Of a stretch of DNA of 64,000 nucleotides, positions 12,518 to 25,231 are shown piece by piece. The notes beneath the pieces were generated by a model, which saw nothing but the letters and a program-made list of their open reading frames with translations, was not told the DNA's origin and did no database searches. The translations under genes were made by a program, and so were the position numbers. Numbering within the stretch: position 1 is the first letter of the stretch; each line of letters starts with the position of its first letter. Origin of the DNA: Paraphaeosphaeria minitans (lineage: Eukaryota > Ascomycota > Dothideomycetes > Pleosporales > Didymosphaeriaceae); the NCBI GenBank assembly GCA_015832175.1, contig WJXW01000006.1:1364001-1428000 (forward strand). The letters run 5' to 3'.

Positions 12518-14761
12518 ATGCTGCGACCCGCCACTCCCCTGTCGATACTCTTCTTCGCCGCCTTTGCGCTGCTTCTCCTGTCCACCATCTCCACGCCCAT
12601 AATCGGGGGCATTCCGCTCGCTACCTTCCGCGGTGTTCGCTTTGGCACCTTTGGCTACTGCGATGGCAGCAAGTGCAAGGGGCCAATGATTGGCTACGAT
12701 ACCGGTACGTAGGAGCTCCAACGACGAGACGGACGCGTGGACACGCATTGCTGTTGACCACCGCTGACGCTGAGCCAATGTAGACAACCTCTTTGGCACC
12801 GATACGCCAGATTCCGAATTCTCGCTGCCCTCCGCGACTCGTCACTCGCTCTCTTCGATCCTTATCGTGCATCCTGTGGCTGCGCTCATGACGCTGATAT
12901 GTTTCGGTCTCGCTGTGGCCGCACACTTCCATTCTCCCGCTCACTCGCCGCGCTTCCTGCTTGCGCTGCTGATCTTCACGTTCCCCACGCTACTTGTGTC
13001 GTTGCTCGCGTTTCTGGTCGATATTCTGCTCTTCGTCCCGCACCTTGCATGGGGAGGATGGATCGTGCTGGCAGCTACTATCATCATCGTCGCGAGCGGC
13101 GTGGTCACCTGCGCCATGAGGCGGACCTTGGTCAGTCGCAAGGCGAGGAAGCGAAGGATTGCAGAGAACGCAGAGATGAACGGCCAGGACTACTACGCCA
13201 GTCGAAACGGCGACGGGATCAATACCACCACTGTTGAGGCGTTACCAAAGGCTGAATCTCCACCTCCCATGTCCGGCGAAACAATGCACTCTGACGATTC
13301 GAAGAAGGCCGGATTTGCATCATATGAAAGTCAAAGGCCCGGTATGCAGGACGATACCATCCCGCTTAACGGTCGCAATCCCTCACTCAAAACCACCAGC
13401 AGCGCTCGCTCCGATGACAGATCGGTGCCCCCTGGCCGTGGACGACCACCGGTTGATCAATACGGAAACCCGTTTCCGCCCATGCCAAATGACCCTTATG
13501 TTATGCAAAACGCACCCCGGATGGGACCTCCGCCTGGTAGAGGAGGGGCATACGGTCGTGGAAGAGGAGGGCCTAGAGGCGGTTATGGACCGCGAGGAGG
13601 ATATGGGCCACCACCCAGAGGCGGTATGAGAGGACCACCGCCACCAGGTTGGAATGGAGGTGCCCGAGCAGGATCAGGAAACATTGGACGAGGTCCTCCC
13701 CCACCTGGATATAACAATGACACGTTTGGTCAAGGCGCGCCCTCTGGACCTTACAATGCACGTGGTCCGTCGCCAGCTACGCAACAGCGGATGCCGATTG
13801 GTCAAGCTATCGAAATGGATTCGAGGAACGGTGGTAATCAGAGCTTTGGATTGCGTGAGAGCGATGGGGACGTGCAGGGAATGCTCGCTTTACAGCAAGG
13901 TGGATTTCCTGCCCAGGCTCCACAACGTCGCCCGTCGGGGCCAATGAGCCCGTCGTCAGAATACTCCACGCAGGAAGAGTCTCGTCCTATGGTGGCCACC
14001 GCAGGGTGGTACAACAACTCTGACCAGACAATTCCAACAAATAACAGCAACAGTCGCGGTCTGTCACCCATTCAGGATTCTCCTGTCGACCTCCCTGCCC
14101 AGTTGTCAACGGTTGGGACACCTAGTAACGAACGGACATCAGACTACTACTACGAAGACGTAGACCCCAAATTCGCCGAGCCTCTACCCAACGCAGGCCG
14201 TCCAGGCGTTCTTCCCTCTGCACTGGTCCCCGGTGGCCGCCCGAACCCGCCTTTTAGCCACTCTAACAATAACTCAAGCCCTTCATTAAACACGAGCGAC
14301 CCAAATCTTCTACGACACTCATTTGAAGACGACGGCTCTCGGTCTCCGGCAGCATCAGAGACCTCTCACTTCACATCAGTCTCCCAACGAGGGGTCAATC
14401 CCAACTGGAGACCGCCGCCCGGTCAGTCTCCGTTTTGACATGTCAACTTCTTGTGAATTAGCTGACGGTGTTTTATCTACAGGTCCTCCAATGCCCACGG
14501 GTCCATATGGTCCTTATGGCCAACGACGGCCCTTGAGACCGGAAGATGTGATATTGGAAGCAAACGCTGCCAATCCTGATTTTGCGATACCAGGAGCCGG
14601 CCCACCGGGTAGAGGTGGAGGACGGGGCAGGGGAGGGCGAGGTGGCATCAATCCTATGGCCAACGTGGGTCTAGGTGCAGGACGGTTAGTCAGACCTGGA
14701 CCGGAACCGATCGAAGGCCTGTGCTAATCTGTACAGATACCCTGGCGCTAGTGCTATTTAA
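12518..14761 (+). CDS. palI: pH-response regulator PalI/Rim9 (Sur7 family)
   Basis: PalI/Rim9 is a plasma-membrane protein that assists the PalH/Rim21 sensor of the ambient-pH (Rim/Pal) pathway. Exons are 12518-12704, 12784-14421, 14483-14684 and 14737-14761, giving 683 residues. The four predicted TM segments are about residues 9-27, 88-112, 121-147 and 152-174. Loop 1 carries the GYCDGSKC cysteine motif typical of Sur7/PalI proteins. The start MLRPATPLS matches the family. The long cytosolic tail has a striking Arg/Gly-rich stretch (~330-400), with GRGRGGPRGGYG and GRGGGRGRGGRGG elements, then Ser/Pro-rich sequence. Its final exon adds only seven residues. palI near MAT has, as I recall, been reported in Mycosphaerella relatives. 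Confidence 0.92.
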
Positions 14762-16196
14762 TGTCCAGCACAGCAACACCACCTACAAGTCATGGACATT
14801 GAGCCCACGACTATACCGCAGGGAACGTCTCTATGATACCATAGCTTCACCACATGGGGAGCTCATTTCGTTTGAAGTATCCTGAATCCTCTTCGTTTCG
14901 GTCTTATCGGCACAGCATTTCGACCTGGAATTCATGTACAAAGACTTTAACTACTTCTCGACCGACATACAGCCCGGAGACAAATGCTTGGGGATTCTCC
15001 ATCTTCGCAGCGTGGGCGATTAAGCATTATCTCAGGCCCTGTACAAGGCCTTTATTATAGCCGCGACGGTACTTTCACGATCCGACGAAGCCTAATTCCG
15101 GGGTTTTCTAAGTTGGTGGACCTCATGGCACTGCATTTCTTTGCGTCAAGAACAACCACAGTGGGTGTAGAAGGAACTTGGACGCTTTTGGGCGACGTCT
15201 GCAGTAAAGCTGTCTGAGTTTACCCTGCACCCATTGTAAACGGTGGCATTGAAGCCTTCGCTATCTGCTGTTTGCAGATCTAATTCACGGTTCACAAACA
15301 TATCCCTGACTCCGCAACATAGCTTGGTTGCGTTGGGCGGCACGATTTGTATTTGTTCAAACGTGTGTATCTTTTACGTTTTACTCGACCGCTCCTTGTG
15401 AAGCGGTCGTTTTGGGTAGCAATTTCGAAAGCTGATGTGTGAAGTCACATCTAGGTATGCGAGCAAGGTTGGCCCGCATACAGACGCGCCTGTCAGGGAA
15501 AGCAAGCGCGCACACACCTACGCTCATGCTGGCATGCTCAATAAGGATTTTGGGGGACAGGGCGTGGTACGGTTTGCTTGGGTTTGGAATGATAGGGTGA
15601 ATGGTGGTGGTACATACGACAGCTTACATTACGTACATATCAGGTGCTTTAAGAGCAACTTTCAGCTGCTGCCCTCCCACGGTGTGATCTTGTAAAGCGA
15701 GGCGTGAGTGCATATGTATAAGAAGAAGTCCGCATGTCTTGCTGTCGAAGTCGAGTCCGTCTGTCAAGCCGTGTAGTCGCGCTCGGGCCAACATGACGCA
15801 GCTGATCCGATCCACCTCCGTCAACAGCTCCGCAGTCCGACCGACCACGTGGAACGCGTTGTGTACATGCCTGATCGCCGCTTCATTTCGACACCCCACC
15901 ACTCATCCGAACCCGTCTCTACCGACGTAGACCCCACAACACCGTTGCTGGGTTCAATCGCAAGTTGTCGTTGCATGCGCCCTGCTTTATCCCCGCCCAA
16001 ACCCCGCCGCTTCGCCTGCGCATGCTCGTAAACACGTATCGCACGATCGCACGGGTGGACTCTTTCACTTGTCGCGGGGATAGGAAGAGGAGGCAACGCT
16101 TGAGGAGTGTGATGCACTTGGAATCCAGCCGTCTCGACGACAGCAGGTGTTCGAGAGGCGAGCCGGTCACAAGAGGAGGTCGTGTCTCATAGGAGA
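14762..16196. other. 1.4-kb intergenic region
   Basis: This stretch separates palI from the SMP-domain gene. It contains only short overlapping open frames with no recognisable motif and no clear repeat. Much of it is presumably 3' UTR and promoter. Confidence 0.5.
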
Positions 16197-18933
16197 ATGG
16201 GCAGTCTGGTGGGACTACTGATCGGATACATTCTTGGCGGAATAACGTTCCTGCCGCTGCTCGCATGGGCACTGTGGACCTTGGGCACGCGCGATGCATA
16301 TAATAATCGGAAGGAGGCGAAGCCGAGCGTGCCGGACAAGGAGGCTGATGCAGAGTTCAAGGACTGGGGAGCCGGTCTGGGAGAAGACCTGCTTCGTGAG
16401 TTGAAGGCCAAACACGTTCCCGATGTGGCTTCTGGTTATTTCGCTATAGCACAGGAATACGTGCGGGGCGGTATCAACGGCAAGCCGCCGGAACGGACCA
16501 CTCCTGCAACAGGCGCAGTAACAGCTATGGAAAGCCCGAGCGTATACCAGTCTATGTACCGGAGCATCTTCGATAGGAATAAGACTGCAAGTCCCACCTT
16601 CAGTCCATCGCAGGGGAAGAACAGGAAGACACGGAATGTCTTCTACATTGTTCTGAGGTATGCATTGCCCTTCTTCCACCAACATGATATCGCGGGCTAA
16701 CATCAACAGGCTCGGCCATCTCATGCTATATGACGATTCCGAACAGGTTGAGGTTCGCCACGTGATTTCGCTTGCACACTATTCCGTGTCCATATATGCT
16801 GGTGGCGAAAGCATACCCGAGGGAGAGCTGTGGATCAAGCGCAACTGCATTTCTCTCGCACCAAAAGACTCGGCCGGTGGTTCAAAACCGTACTACCTTT
16901 TTTCCGACAATTGTTCTGAGAAGGAAGACTTCTACCATGCCATGTTACGCAGCCAAGAGAGCCACGTAGATTCAACGCCAGGCCCGCCACCTCCGCTGAA
17001 GTTCAATTCCGCAGATCTGATCAAGCTCGTGCAACAACTTCATGCATCTGAGGAGAATTTTAACACTCGCTGGATCAACGCGCTAATAGGAAGATTGTTC
17101 TTGGCAATGTACAAAACCAAGCATATCGAGAACTTCATTTGGACCAAGGTTACCAAGAAGATAGACCGTGTCCAAAAGCCAAGCTTGATCAGCAGCGTAA
17201 ATGTACAAAAGCTGGACATGGGAACAATGCCGCCATTCATCACTAATCCTAAGCTGAAGGAGTTGACTGTTGACGGTGACTTGACCGTTGAAGCTGATGT
17301 TAGCTACAAAGGCAATTTTCGTATCGACATATCCGCAGTGGCAAGAATAGAGCTCGGATCTCGCTTCAAGCCTCGAGAAGTCACCATTGTCCTCGCAACG
17401 ATCCTGAAAAGCCTAGAAGGCCGCGTGTTGATCCGTATTAAACCTCCGCCCAGTAATAGATTATGGGTCACCTTTGAAGTACCACCCAAGATGGACTTGT
17501 CCGTGGAGCCTATTGTAAGTTCGCGGCAAATCACATATGGAGTCATCCTCCGCGCAATCGAAAGCCGGATACGAGAAGTAGTCAATGAAACTCTTGTGCT
17601 TCCGAACTGGGATGACATCCCATTCTTCGCTACGGAAACAAACCAGTTTCGAGGCGGCATCTGGAAAGACGAGTTGGCCGAACCACATATGCATCCGGTT
17701 GTGAGCGTCGATCAGGCTGCCCCCGACGAGCCGGCCTTGGAAGCAGCCTCGATCTCGAGCACTGTATATACTTCCTCGAGTGACGCAGGCAAGAGCATGT
17801 CTAGCCTGGGTTTGAACACTCTTTACAACAGGAGACATGTACAACCAGAATCAAGCGAGGATAACCCAGATATTTCGCCCTTAGTCGAACAGTCCCCGCG
17901 TGTCAAACCTCGGTCTATGCGAGCTAGCTCCTACACGCATGCTGGCGCGGTAGATCCCGCAGTCGATACAGATCCGGCTTACTCTCAGAGTATTGAACGA
18001 GGAGATCAAAACAATGCCGCTGCATTGATGAAAGACACAGCAGCAAGATCGCCCCCACAATCACCCGCGAACCCTCCACTCCCTCCTCGGCCTCAACGGC
18101 GACACTCTCATTCTCCCGACCGCGAGAGGAATATCGAACACAATCAGAGCTTCGATGACATATTGGGTACGCTGCCTGCTCAAGAAACTTCCTCTGGAAG
18201 CAGAAGAAACACCAGTCCTGGGAAGAGTACGGAACAGTCAAGCGAAGCTGCCGCCCTACAGAAACGTACCATGCTCAACCAGTCTTTGAACACCGCAACA
18301 AATGCAGCCAAGAAATGGCTCGCGTCCCGGCAGAATGCAAATCCAGGTGACGCCGGCACATCGCCCCCGAAAGGAATCGAGGCAACGGAATCATTTGAGA
18401 TTAAGCACTCACGAAATGGCTCAAAGAACGGGCTTCAGATACCACAGGGACCTATTGGACGGGGCCAACCTTTACCACCCCCCGGGACGCCGCTTCCACA
18501 CCCGGCAAAAGACAGGAGAGGAACGTGGAGTGCGCAGACTGCTTCTGCGCTGGCGAATTTGGCACGCAAAGTCCCGGTGGGTGCGAAAACACCAACGATG
18601 CCGTCAACGCCAGCATCGCCACACGTCACAGACATGCCCATCGAAGCCAAAGAGACCGGTTCGCAAGGCCTCAGCAGGCCTCCCACGAGGAAGTCGGCTT
18701 CCGATGAGGCTGTGCCGAGTGCACCACCGCCCGTGCCCAAGCGACGCCAGCGGAAATCGCTCGCAGAAGCGTCGAGCAATGTGTCAAACGAAGAAGAGAT
18801 GTTTGTGGTCGAAGCACCTCCTTTGGAGCTCAGCGTCCCTACCAGTCCGTTGCCGGTAGGTGACGACGAGCCAATGTTTCCGAGAGCGCACAAAGAGAAG
18901 GCTCTCACGGGTCTGAGTCGGAGGAACGAGTGA
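16197..18933 (+). CDS. NVJ2: SMP-domain lipid-transfer protein, NVJ2/TEX2-like
   Basis: The predicted protein is an ER membrane-contact-site lipid carrier. Two exons (16197-16657 and 16710-18933) encode 894 residues. Residues ~4-27 form one N-terminal membrane segment (LVGLLIGYILGGITFLPLLA). A PH-like region spans the exon junction, around HLMLYDD and GELWIKRNCISLAP. The SMP domain (~250-455) carries typical elements such as WINALIGRLFLAMY and MPPFITNPKLKELTVDGDL. The rest (~480-894) is Ser/Pro-rich and low complexity. TM, then PH, then SMP, then a disordered tail is the architecture of yeast Nvj2 and animal TEX2. The start at 16197 was chosen over the upstream in-frame ATG at 16182 because it begins directly before the membrane segment. 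Confidence 0.9.
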
Positions 18934-19138
18934 TATACCATCCTACATGAGGCGCCATAGTGGAACATGTACGAAATGTGGATACATTACACTACTCGGT
19001 TCGATATACATTACGTGACTGCGCCTATCATAACATTTTATACACAGGCTCCACTCGCTACTCGCCTTGCATTACATCTCCAAATTTCGTCCAACCCTCG
19101 TCCACCCATCAAAATCCCACAATCAATAGGTTTGAACT

Positions 19139-20041
19139 TTAGGAATAGCTGTCCTTGACCCTGCGCTGTGATTCCGTGTCGAGAAAGCTGCCCCGGGACG
19201 AACGCGTCGATCGCTTGCGGCTCATCCGGGAGCTTCCAGACGACTCGCGGTCGACGGTTCCACCGATGCAGAATAGGAGTGATGCCAGGAAGTAGCAGAA
19301 GAACGACGTCCAGGCAAAAGCCATCAGCTTAGTGCCGATATGCGCATCGAAGCCATTGCTGCGCCATACATTGCGTCCTTGGACCACCCAAGCACTAGTA
19401 GGAGATGAGCTTTTGCGTGGGCGCAATGGCACGGTGTGGGTACTACTTACGTCATTAGGGCAGCTCCGAGTGCCTGGAAGAACATGGCGACGAAGGTCGT
19501 CAGCGCGCTGAGATATCCACCCAGACGGCTGAAGAGCGCCAGAAGACCCGTGAACAAAGCGATGTGGGCGAAGAAGAAGGCGATGAGGTACCATGCGAAC
19601 ATGAACCGAGACAAGTAGTAGTACTTGTGTGTGCTATTCAAAGTCAGTGGACCGAGATGCGGATTGCTTTGAAACGGTTGTCTCACCCAAGGAAGCTTTC
19701 AGGGATGTTGCTCTGCGTGCCAAAATTGCGCGGGGGGTCAAACGGCAGAGCAGGAGTTGGCGATCCGCAGTTCGTGTTGTGGCCGCTGCCGTCAACGCCG
19801 CAGATGGCCCAGAAGGTCCATCGCGAAGGGTTGCGTGCGCCGCCAATGCCGTTTGTAGAGGCCTGGAGGAAGTAGAACTGATCCTCGGGAGAGCTGTTCA
19901 CGCCGCCAGAGAGGATGAGGAACCATTGGAGGAGGAGTCCACCGGCGAGGAGGATCAGGGCTACCAAGCCGAGAATAGGTCCTATACCCGTGAGCAAATG
20001 CAGATGTAGACAAGGGGGAGGCGCAACGCACGAGCAACCAT
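19139..20041 (-). CDS. Sur7-like four-TM plasma-membrane protein
   Basis: Four exons (20041-20032, 19981-19687, 19633-19451 and 19394-19139) give 247 residues. The first exon holds only 10 nt. There are four hydrophobic segments: ~5-29, 112-135, 141-161 and 187-207. The first extracellular loop contains WAICG followed by a second Cys ~10 residues later, as in the Sur7/PalI claudin-like fold. The C-terminal tail is basic and Ser-rich (SRKRSTRSSRGS). Known relatives mark eisosomes or act in endocytosis and cell-wall organisation; the exact paralogue cannot be assigned here. It is transcribed toward the convergent NVJ2-like gene, with only ~205 bases between stop codons. Confidence 0.85.
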
Positions 20042-20563
20042 GCTAGGCTTAATCAACTGCAGGTAGCAAGTTTGCGATGGCAATCCTACGCTGCGAGGGG
20101 TGTCTGTATTTCAGGCAAGCCCGGATGAGAGCGGATCGAATGTGGCATGATGCATCATGGCCTGTTTAAACAAAGCTGGGGTTTGCGTGACGTATTGGAA
20201 GATCTACAGATTGAGTGGGCAGATCATGGAACAGGAACAGAAGCTCCGGCAATGCCGCTAGTCGCGATGATGTATGGTTACATCATAGCGGCCCTTCAGG
20301 TGGAGAGCACGATCGAGGACCACATTGTGGGAATTGAGTGAGGTCCCGAGTCGCGATGATTGTGCGTGCAGAGGGTCAGATGCACATGTTCGCAATGTTC
20401 GTGTATGTATGTGGGAAACTTGTACATAGATCCGCAGTGGAATTGTACCTAATCCTTGCAGCAGGAGCCGAGGCATGGGCCATGTGCAAGGGTGAGGATC
20501 TACGCAAGCACACAAGTTTGGCATCCGACAACGACACACTTTGCAACCAGATCACTGTAAAAC
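20042..20563. promoter_or_regulatory. Divergent promoter, Sur7-like / RAV2
   Basis: This 522-base head-to-head spacer must hold both promoters. I did not identify specific binding sites. Confidence 0.4.
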
Positions 20564-21594
20564 ATGTCTACTGCTGTCTGGCCACCCATCGACAATGGTC
20601 AGCTAGCCCGCGAACAGGTGGCTTCGCAGGTATGCCGGATGCTGGGTAGCCGCCGCCAAGAGGCCATCGTTGACTTGCTGTACAGGCCCGCGAGCTGGAG
20701 TGGCTGCTGGTGCAGCTGCGCGACACGTTGCAGTCGCTGAAAGCTGGTATCGAGGAATGCGCAGCTCTTCTTGCGCCGTCGGAGAGCGGCTCGACGCTGG
20801 TTCTGTCTTCCCTGCGCTCTGAAAGCCTAAAAGGTCTCGTAACGCGTGTTGGAACCCGCATCGTCAAAGGCGTACGCTCCTCAGAGTCTTCTCGATGACT
20901 GCAACCTGCTCACTGAGGACTCTAGAATGTGAAGCTCCGACTGGCAAGCCTGCCACCGCCGCGTGGAGCAGCATCGGTTGATCTGGCTATATCATCTGCG
21001 CCGCAAGCTCCCACGCTCGTCGTACCCCAGCTGACGGCGATACGCACGGCGATCAACACATGCCTCGACGTTATCGACGTGACCACATGGACCGGCGACG
21101 CGACGGATGCCAATTTCGTGGCTGGACAGCTGCGCCTGCTGCACGATCACATTTCGGAGGCCCGACAGGCGCTCAAGGGACACTCAGACAATCAGCCGGC
21201 ATGGTGGGAGAACCCGCTCGAGGAGCACATCTTCGACCCACCACTCCCTGCCAACGTCTGCTTCCACCTATATGTCTTCGACGCTGCCTTGGTGCTCGAA
21301 ATCCGCACGCTTGAGGGACACAGTGCCGCCGCTGATGAGGGTTACACTGGCTTCAACCTGCGGGATCGACTGTATGGTGCTCTCGGTGGAGTGCGTCTGC
21401 CTGCCCACGACGAGGCCGATCAAGTCTTCAAGTTCCGCCAGCAGGACGTACGCGTGAAAGAGAAGATTCGGGTTGAAGCACAGGATCCAGCGCTCATCTC
21501 GGCCATGGCGAAGCTGAACGCGCTCGAACACAACGTGCTGCTGAGCCGCAAGGCTCTGCACATGGTCATGGGCAAGGAAGAGCAGTTGGAATGA
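20564..21594 (+). CDS. RAV2: RAVE complex subunit 2 / Rogdi homologue
   Basis: Rav2/Rogdi is part of the RAVE complex, which reassembles V1 and Vo sectors of the vacuolar H+-ATPase. Exons are 20564-20629, 20686-20871 and 20926-21594, giving 306 residues. The first splice produces the family's N-terminal helix ARELEWLLVQL. Later signatures include DPPLPANVCFHLYV, which is close to the conserved Rogdi core, and the C-terminal helices (ALEHNVLLSRKALHMVMG). Length is in the family range (yeast Rav2 351, human Rogdi 287). A second V-ATPase regulator, RTC5, lies 34 kb away in the same window. Confidence 0.9.
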
Positions 21595-21998
21595 TGGTAA
21601 GACTGTAGTCTCCGGAAATGTTTGGTCTTTGCCTCCTCCGGAAATGTTCGATCTTTGCCTCCTCCTCCGGAAATGCTGGACTTTCGCCCTCTCCACGGCA
21701 GGCCTATTTCAATGAATTCCAGCGCGGTAACTGGTCGAATTCGAGATGACTATCTCCCCGCGCGCTATTAGGCTGCAGCGCTTCTGCACCGGTGGGCAAG
21801 CTTCTCCTCGGCATCCCACCTGCCCCCCGAAAGTAGTCTAGCGCTATCGATATCGGAACAAAAAAGAACCCTGAGGGGCATCGCGTAATTGAGTCGTCTC
21901 CGCGATTGCGCGATCGCAAGCTTAACAAGTTGAGGACTTTCGTCTGGATTTCTTCCTCTTCGACCACCCTTTTGTGATACTTTTCCCGCTGTCTGATC
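21595..21998. other. Intergenic, RAV2 to MET1-like
   Basis: This 404-base spacer holds the three direct repeats near its left end and the promoter of the siroheme gene. The minus-strand open frame across it has no recognisable content. Confidence 0.45.
21608..21690. repeat. Three ~27-30-bp direct repeats after RAV2
   Basis: Three imperfect copies of CTCCGGAAATG followed by a TCTTTGCCTC-like segment lie just downstream of the RAV2 stop codon, within the probable 3' UTR. Confidence 0.8.
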
Positions 21999-23658
21999 AT
22001 GGCACCAGCTCTCCTTTCTGCTGTAGACTCAGCATCTCACATACATTTAATAATTGGTTCAAACCCACTCGCCGCTGCGCGATGCACACGCTCCCTCGAA
22101 GTTGGCGCCAAACCGATACTACTCGCTCCTGAAGATGCTACATTGCACTACAGCCTGGCCAAGCGCATCGAAGACGGCGAGGTGCAATGGCTAAAACGCG
22201 GCTTCCACCAAGACGATCTAACAACTTTGGGGCGCGAAGAAGTGGATCACGTAGTAGACGCGGTATTCGTAACTGCGGGCGGCAAAGGAAACTTGAGTGA
22301 GTCTTAGAGCCCTCATGCCTCTGATCCACACTGAACAGTGACGAGGTACACTTATCTCGGATTCATGTCGACGCCTACGAATACCAGTCAACGTCGCCGA
22401 TGCACCGAACCTGTGTTCATTCACACTCCTGTCCACGTACTCCGACGGCCCCTTGCAAATTGGTGTGACAACCTCTGGTAAAGGATGCAAGCTATCGGCT
22501 CGAATTCGTCGAGAAATTGCGTCGTCCCTTCCGGCACATCTTGGCGACGCGGTGGAACGGTTGGGTACAATGCGGCGACGCATCTGGGAAGAAGATCATG
22601 CTGCCGAGCTATCAAAGGATCTGGAGGTTGAGGAGGAAGACGCTGGACAATCAGCCACATTCAACAAGCTAGTGACTATCGAAAGCGCCGAAATCGCTCG
22701 CGATCGCCGGATGCGCTGGCTCTCACAAATCTGCGAATACTGGCCGCTTCGCCGTCTTGCGACAATCACCGACGCTGACGTTGAGGCCGTGCTGCACGAC
22801 TACAAGAGCTCGCGTTTGAAGCAGAGAGCCGGTGGTGACTCATCGGTCGCAGCCGCTGGGCGGATTGCGTTGGTGGGCTCTGGCCCTGGACATCCGGATC
22901 TCCTCACGCAGGCAGCGCACAAGGCAATACTTTCAGCGGACCTAGTGCTAGCTGATAAGCTGGTTCCGAGTGCTATCTTGGACCTGATTCCTCGCCGCGC
23001 AACAGTGCATATTGCGAGAAAGTTCCCCGGCAATGCCGATAAGGCACAAGAAGAGCTGCTAGACTGGGGATTAGAAGGACTCAAATCTGGAAAAGTGGTA
23101 GTTCGGATCAAGCAAGGCGATCCATACATTTACGGTCGTGGTGGAGAAGAGTTCATATTCTTCAGATCCCACGGATATACTCCGACCGTCCTTCCTGGCA
23201 TCACAAGCGCGCTCAGTGCACCACTTTTCGCCAACATTCCGTTGACACATCGTGGCGTGGCCGACCAAGTTTTGATATGCACAGGCACTGGCAGGAAGGG
23301 CGCTCCCCTTGTTCCTCCACCATATGTTGAGACACGTACAGTGGTCTTCCTCATGTCCTTGCATCGTCTTTCTGCTTTGGTGGAAACTCTACAGCAGCAC
23401 GGATACCCGACGGACACGCCCTGTGCTGTATTGGAGCGCGCCAGCTGCCCGGATCAAAGGGTAATAAGGACAAGACTGGAACATGTATGCGCTGCCGTGG
23501 AAGAAGAAGGCAGTCGCCCACCTGGCCTGCTCGTTGTGGGAAACGCGTGCAATGTCTTGCAACAGCAAAGCCAAAGGTGGACTGTGGAGGAAGGTTTCAA
23601 GGGCTTGGATAGCATTGCCGACAGTTGCATTCCGCTCGCAGAGAAAGCGAGCACATAG
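21999..23658 (+). CDS. MET1: Uroporphyrinogen-III C-methyltransferase, siroheme synthesis
   Basis: This enzyme makes precorrin-2 from uroporphyrinogen III with two S-adenosylmethionines, feeding siroheme for sulfite and nitrite reductases. Two exons (21999-22296 and 22346-23658) give 536 residues. The N-terminal third is a CysG-B/Met8-like NAD-binding module: HLIIGSNPLAAARC, then PVNVADAPNLCSF with the conserved Asp, and TTSGKGCKLSARIRREIA. The C-terminal part is the SUMT domain, with VGSGPGHPDLLT, VRIKQGDPYIYGRGGEE and VLPGITSAL motifs intact. The two-module layout resembles bacterial CysG and yeast Met1. Whether the N-terminal module retains dehydrogenase/chelatase activity, as in Met8, cannot be decided from sequence alone. 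Confidence 0.93.
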
Positions 23659-23881
23659 AGGCGCGCATAGATACCCCAGTTTATGGCTGAAATATGACCC
23701 TGCATATCTGCACGTTCACATGCACCCGCACTCGCCTGGAGCCCCTCATCTCAAATGTGCACAAGCCACGAAACTACCCCGCTAGTTTGGTCACGAATCT
23801 GCACCAAGCCCCTCTTCCACTGACTCAACCTTAATACGGCAATTGTGCATGCAGTCTCCGTGATACGCAGCATAACTCGAC

Positions 23882-24928
23882 ATGGCTTCATCGACTGTAG
23901 TTGAGGTGGACATTCGCGGCTCGCTGCCCAAAGTTGCCTCTGGCAAAGTTCGCGATCTCTTCGCTGTAGACGAGCAGACGCTCCTCTTCATTGCGAGCGA
24001 CCGAATCTCAGCATACGATGTCGTTATGGAAAATGTACGCCAATTGACACCCCGACATACTTGTCAGCCAAGCTGGAGTACCATTGGTCTTGTACTGATG
24101 TACCTTAGGGCATCCCTGGCAAAGGCGCGCTACTCACACAGATGAGGTATGTGATGGATGCGACGGCTATCGATGATGATTGACAATTGCAGTGTCTACT
24201 GGTTTCAATATCTCAAAGACCACATTCCGACGCTCCAGACACACTTCATATCATGTTCTCTGCCCAAAAATCTTGAGTCGCTCGACCGACCACTCTACGA
24301 GGCCCTTGGACCCCGGAGCATGCAGGTCAAGCGTCTGGAAATTGTTCCCATTGAGTCAATTGTCCGCGGCTACATCACCGGGTCTGCATGGTCTGAGTAC
24401 AAGAAGTCTGGCACCGTTCACGGCATCACCCTACCCAGCGGCCTAGTGGAGGGCCAGAAGCTGCCTACCCCATTGTGGACCCCGAGCACAAAGGCAGAAG
24501 CCGGCGAGAAAGACGAGAATATCAGTCCGCAGCGAGCCAAGTCTATCATTGGCGACGAGAAGGTCGCCGCAGACGTCGAAAGGCTGAGTCTCGAAATTTA
24601 CCTAGTTGCGGCTGCTCGTGCTGAAGAGGTTGGAATCATTCTTGCGGACACGAAGTTCGAGTTTGGTTTGGATCGGGCCCATGGGAATGCCGTTGTGCTG
24701 GTAGATGAGGTCTTGACCCCAGACAGCAGCAGGTTCTGGCCGAAGGACACCTGGGAAGCGCATCTCGGCAAGGCGCAGCCCAGTTTCGACAAACAATTCT
24801 TGCGCGACTGGTTGACTTCGAATGGACTCAAGGGCAAGGAAGGAGTTAGTGTCCCAACAGACATCGTGGAGCAGACGGCACAAAAGTACAAGGAGGCATG
24901 CGAATTGTTGACGGGTAAGAAGGCGTAG
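23882..24928 (+). CDS. ADE1: SAICAR synthetase, purine biosynthesis
   Basis: Phosphoribosylaminoimidazole-succinocarboxamide synthase ligates aspartate to CAIR in de novo purine synthesis. Exons are 23882-24034, 24109-24146 and 24193-24928, giving 308 residues (yeast Ade1 is 306). Signatures include [11 protein letters not shown] for nucleotide binding, [20 protein letters not shown] spanning the first splice, [17 protein letters not shown], and DTKFEFGLD near the C-terminus. The second exon is only 38 nt. The start [11 protein letters not shown] is the first ATG in frame. Confidence 0.97.
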
Positions 24929-25231
24929 GCGCTGTGAGGAGCGTTCTACATGCCATCCATACTCAGGACTGTGTACTTGAGGACTGGCGCGCAAGTGTCG
25001 AGACCGGAAGCCCAAAGATCAGAGTCGGGCCAGGCTTTCGTTAGATGTCCATACGTACAATGTAGATTTCCCATTGTTCTCACGTGCACCCAAAGTTCCC
25101 GACGACCAGGGATGCGGGAATACCTACCGTAGGTAGCGGCTTGGCTAGCGCCTGCATTCCAACGACCGTTCATACCTCCCATCCTCCATTCGTCCTTGTA
25201 TTGCTTTGTACTTGCCTGATTATCGTACAGA
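24929..25231. other. Intergenic, ADE1 to ATG29
   Basis: This 303-base spacer contains a palindromic CTACCGTAGGTAG-type element near 25125. I see nothing else. Confidence 0.45.
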
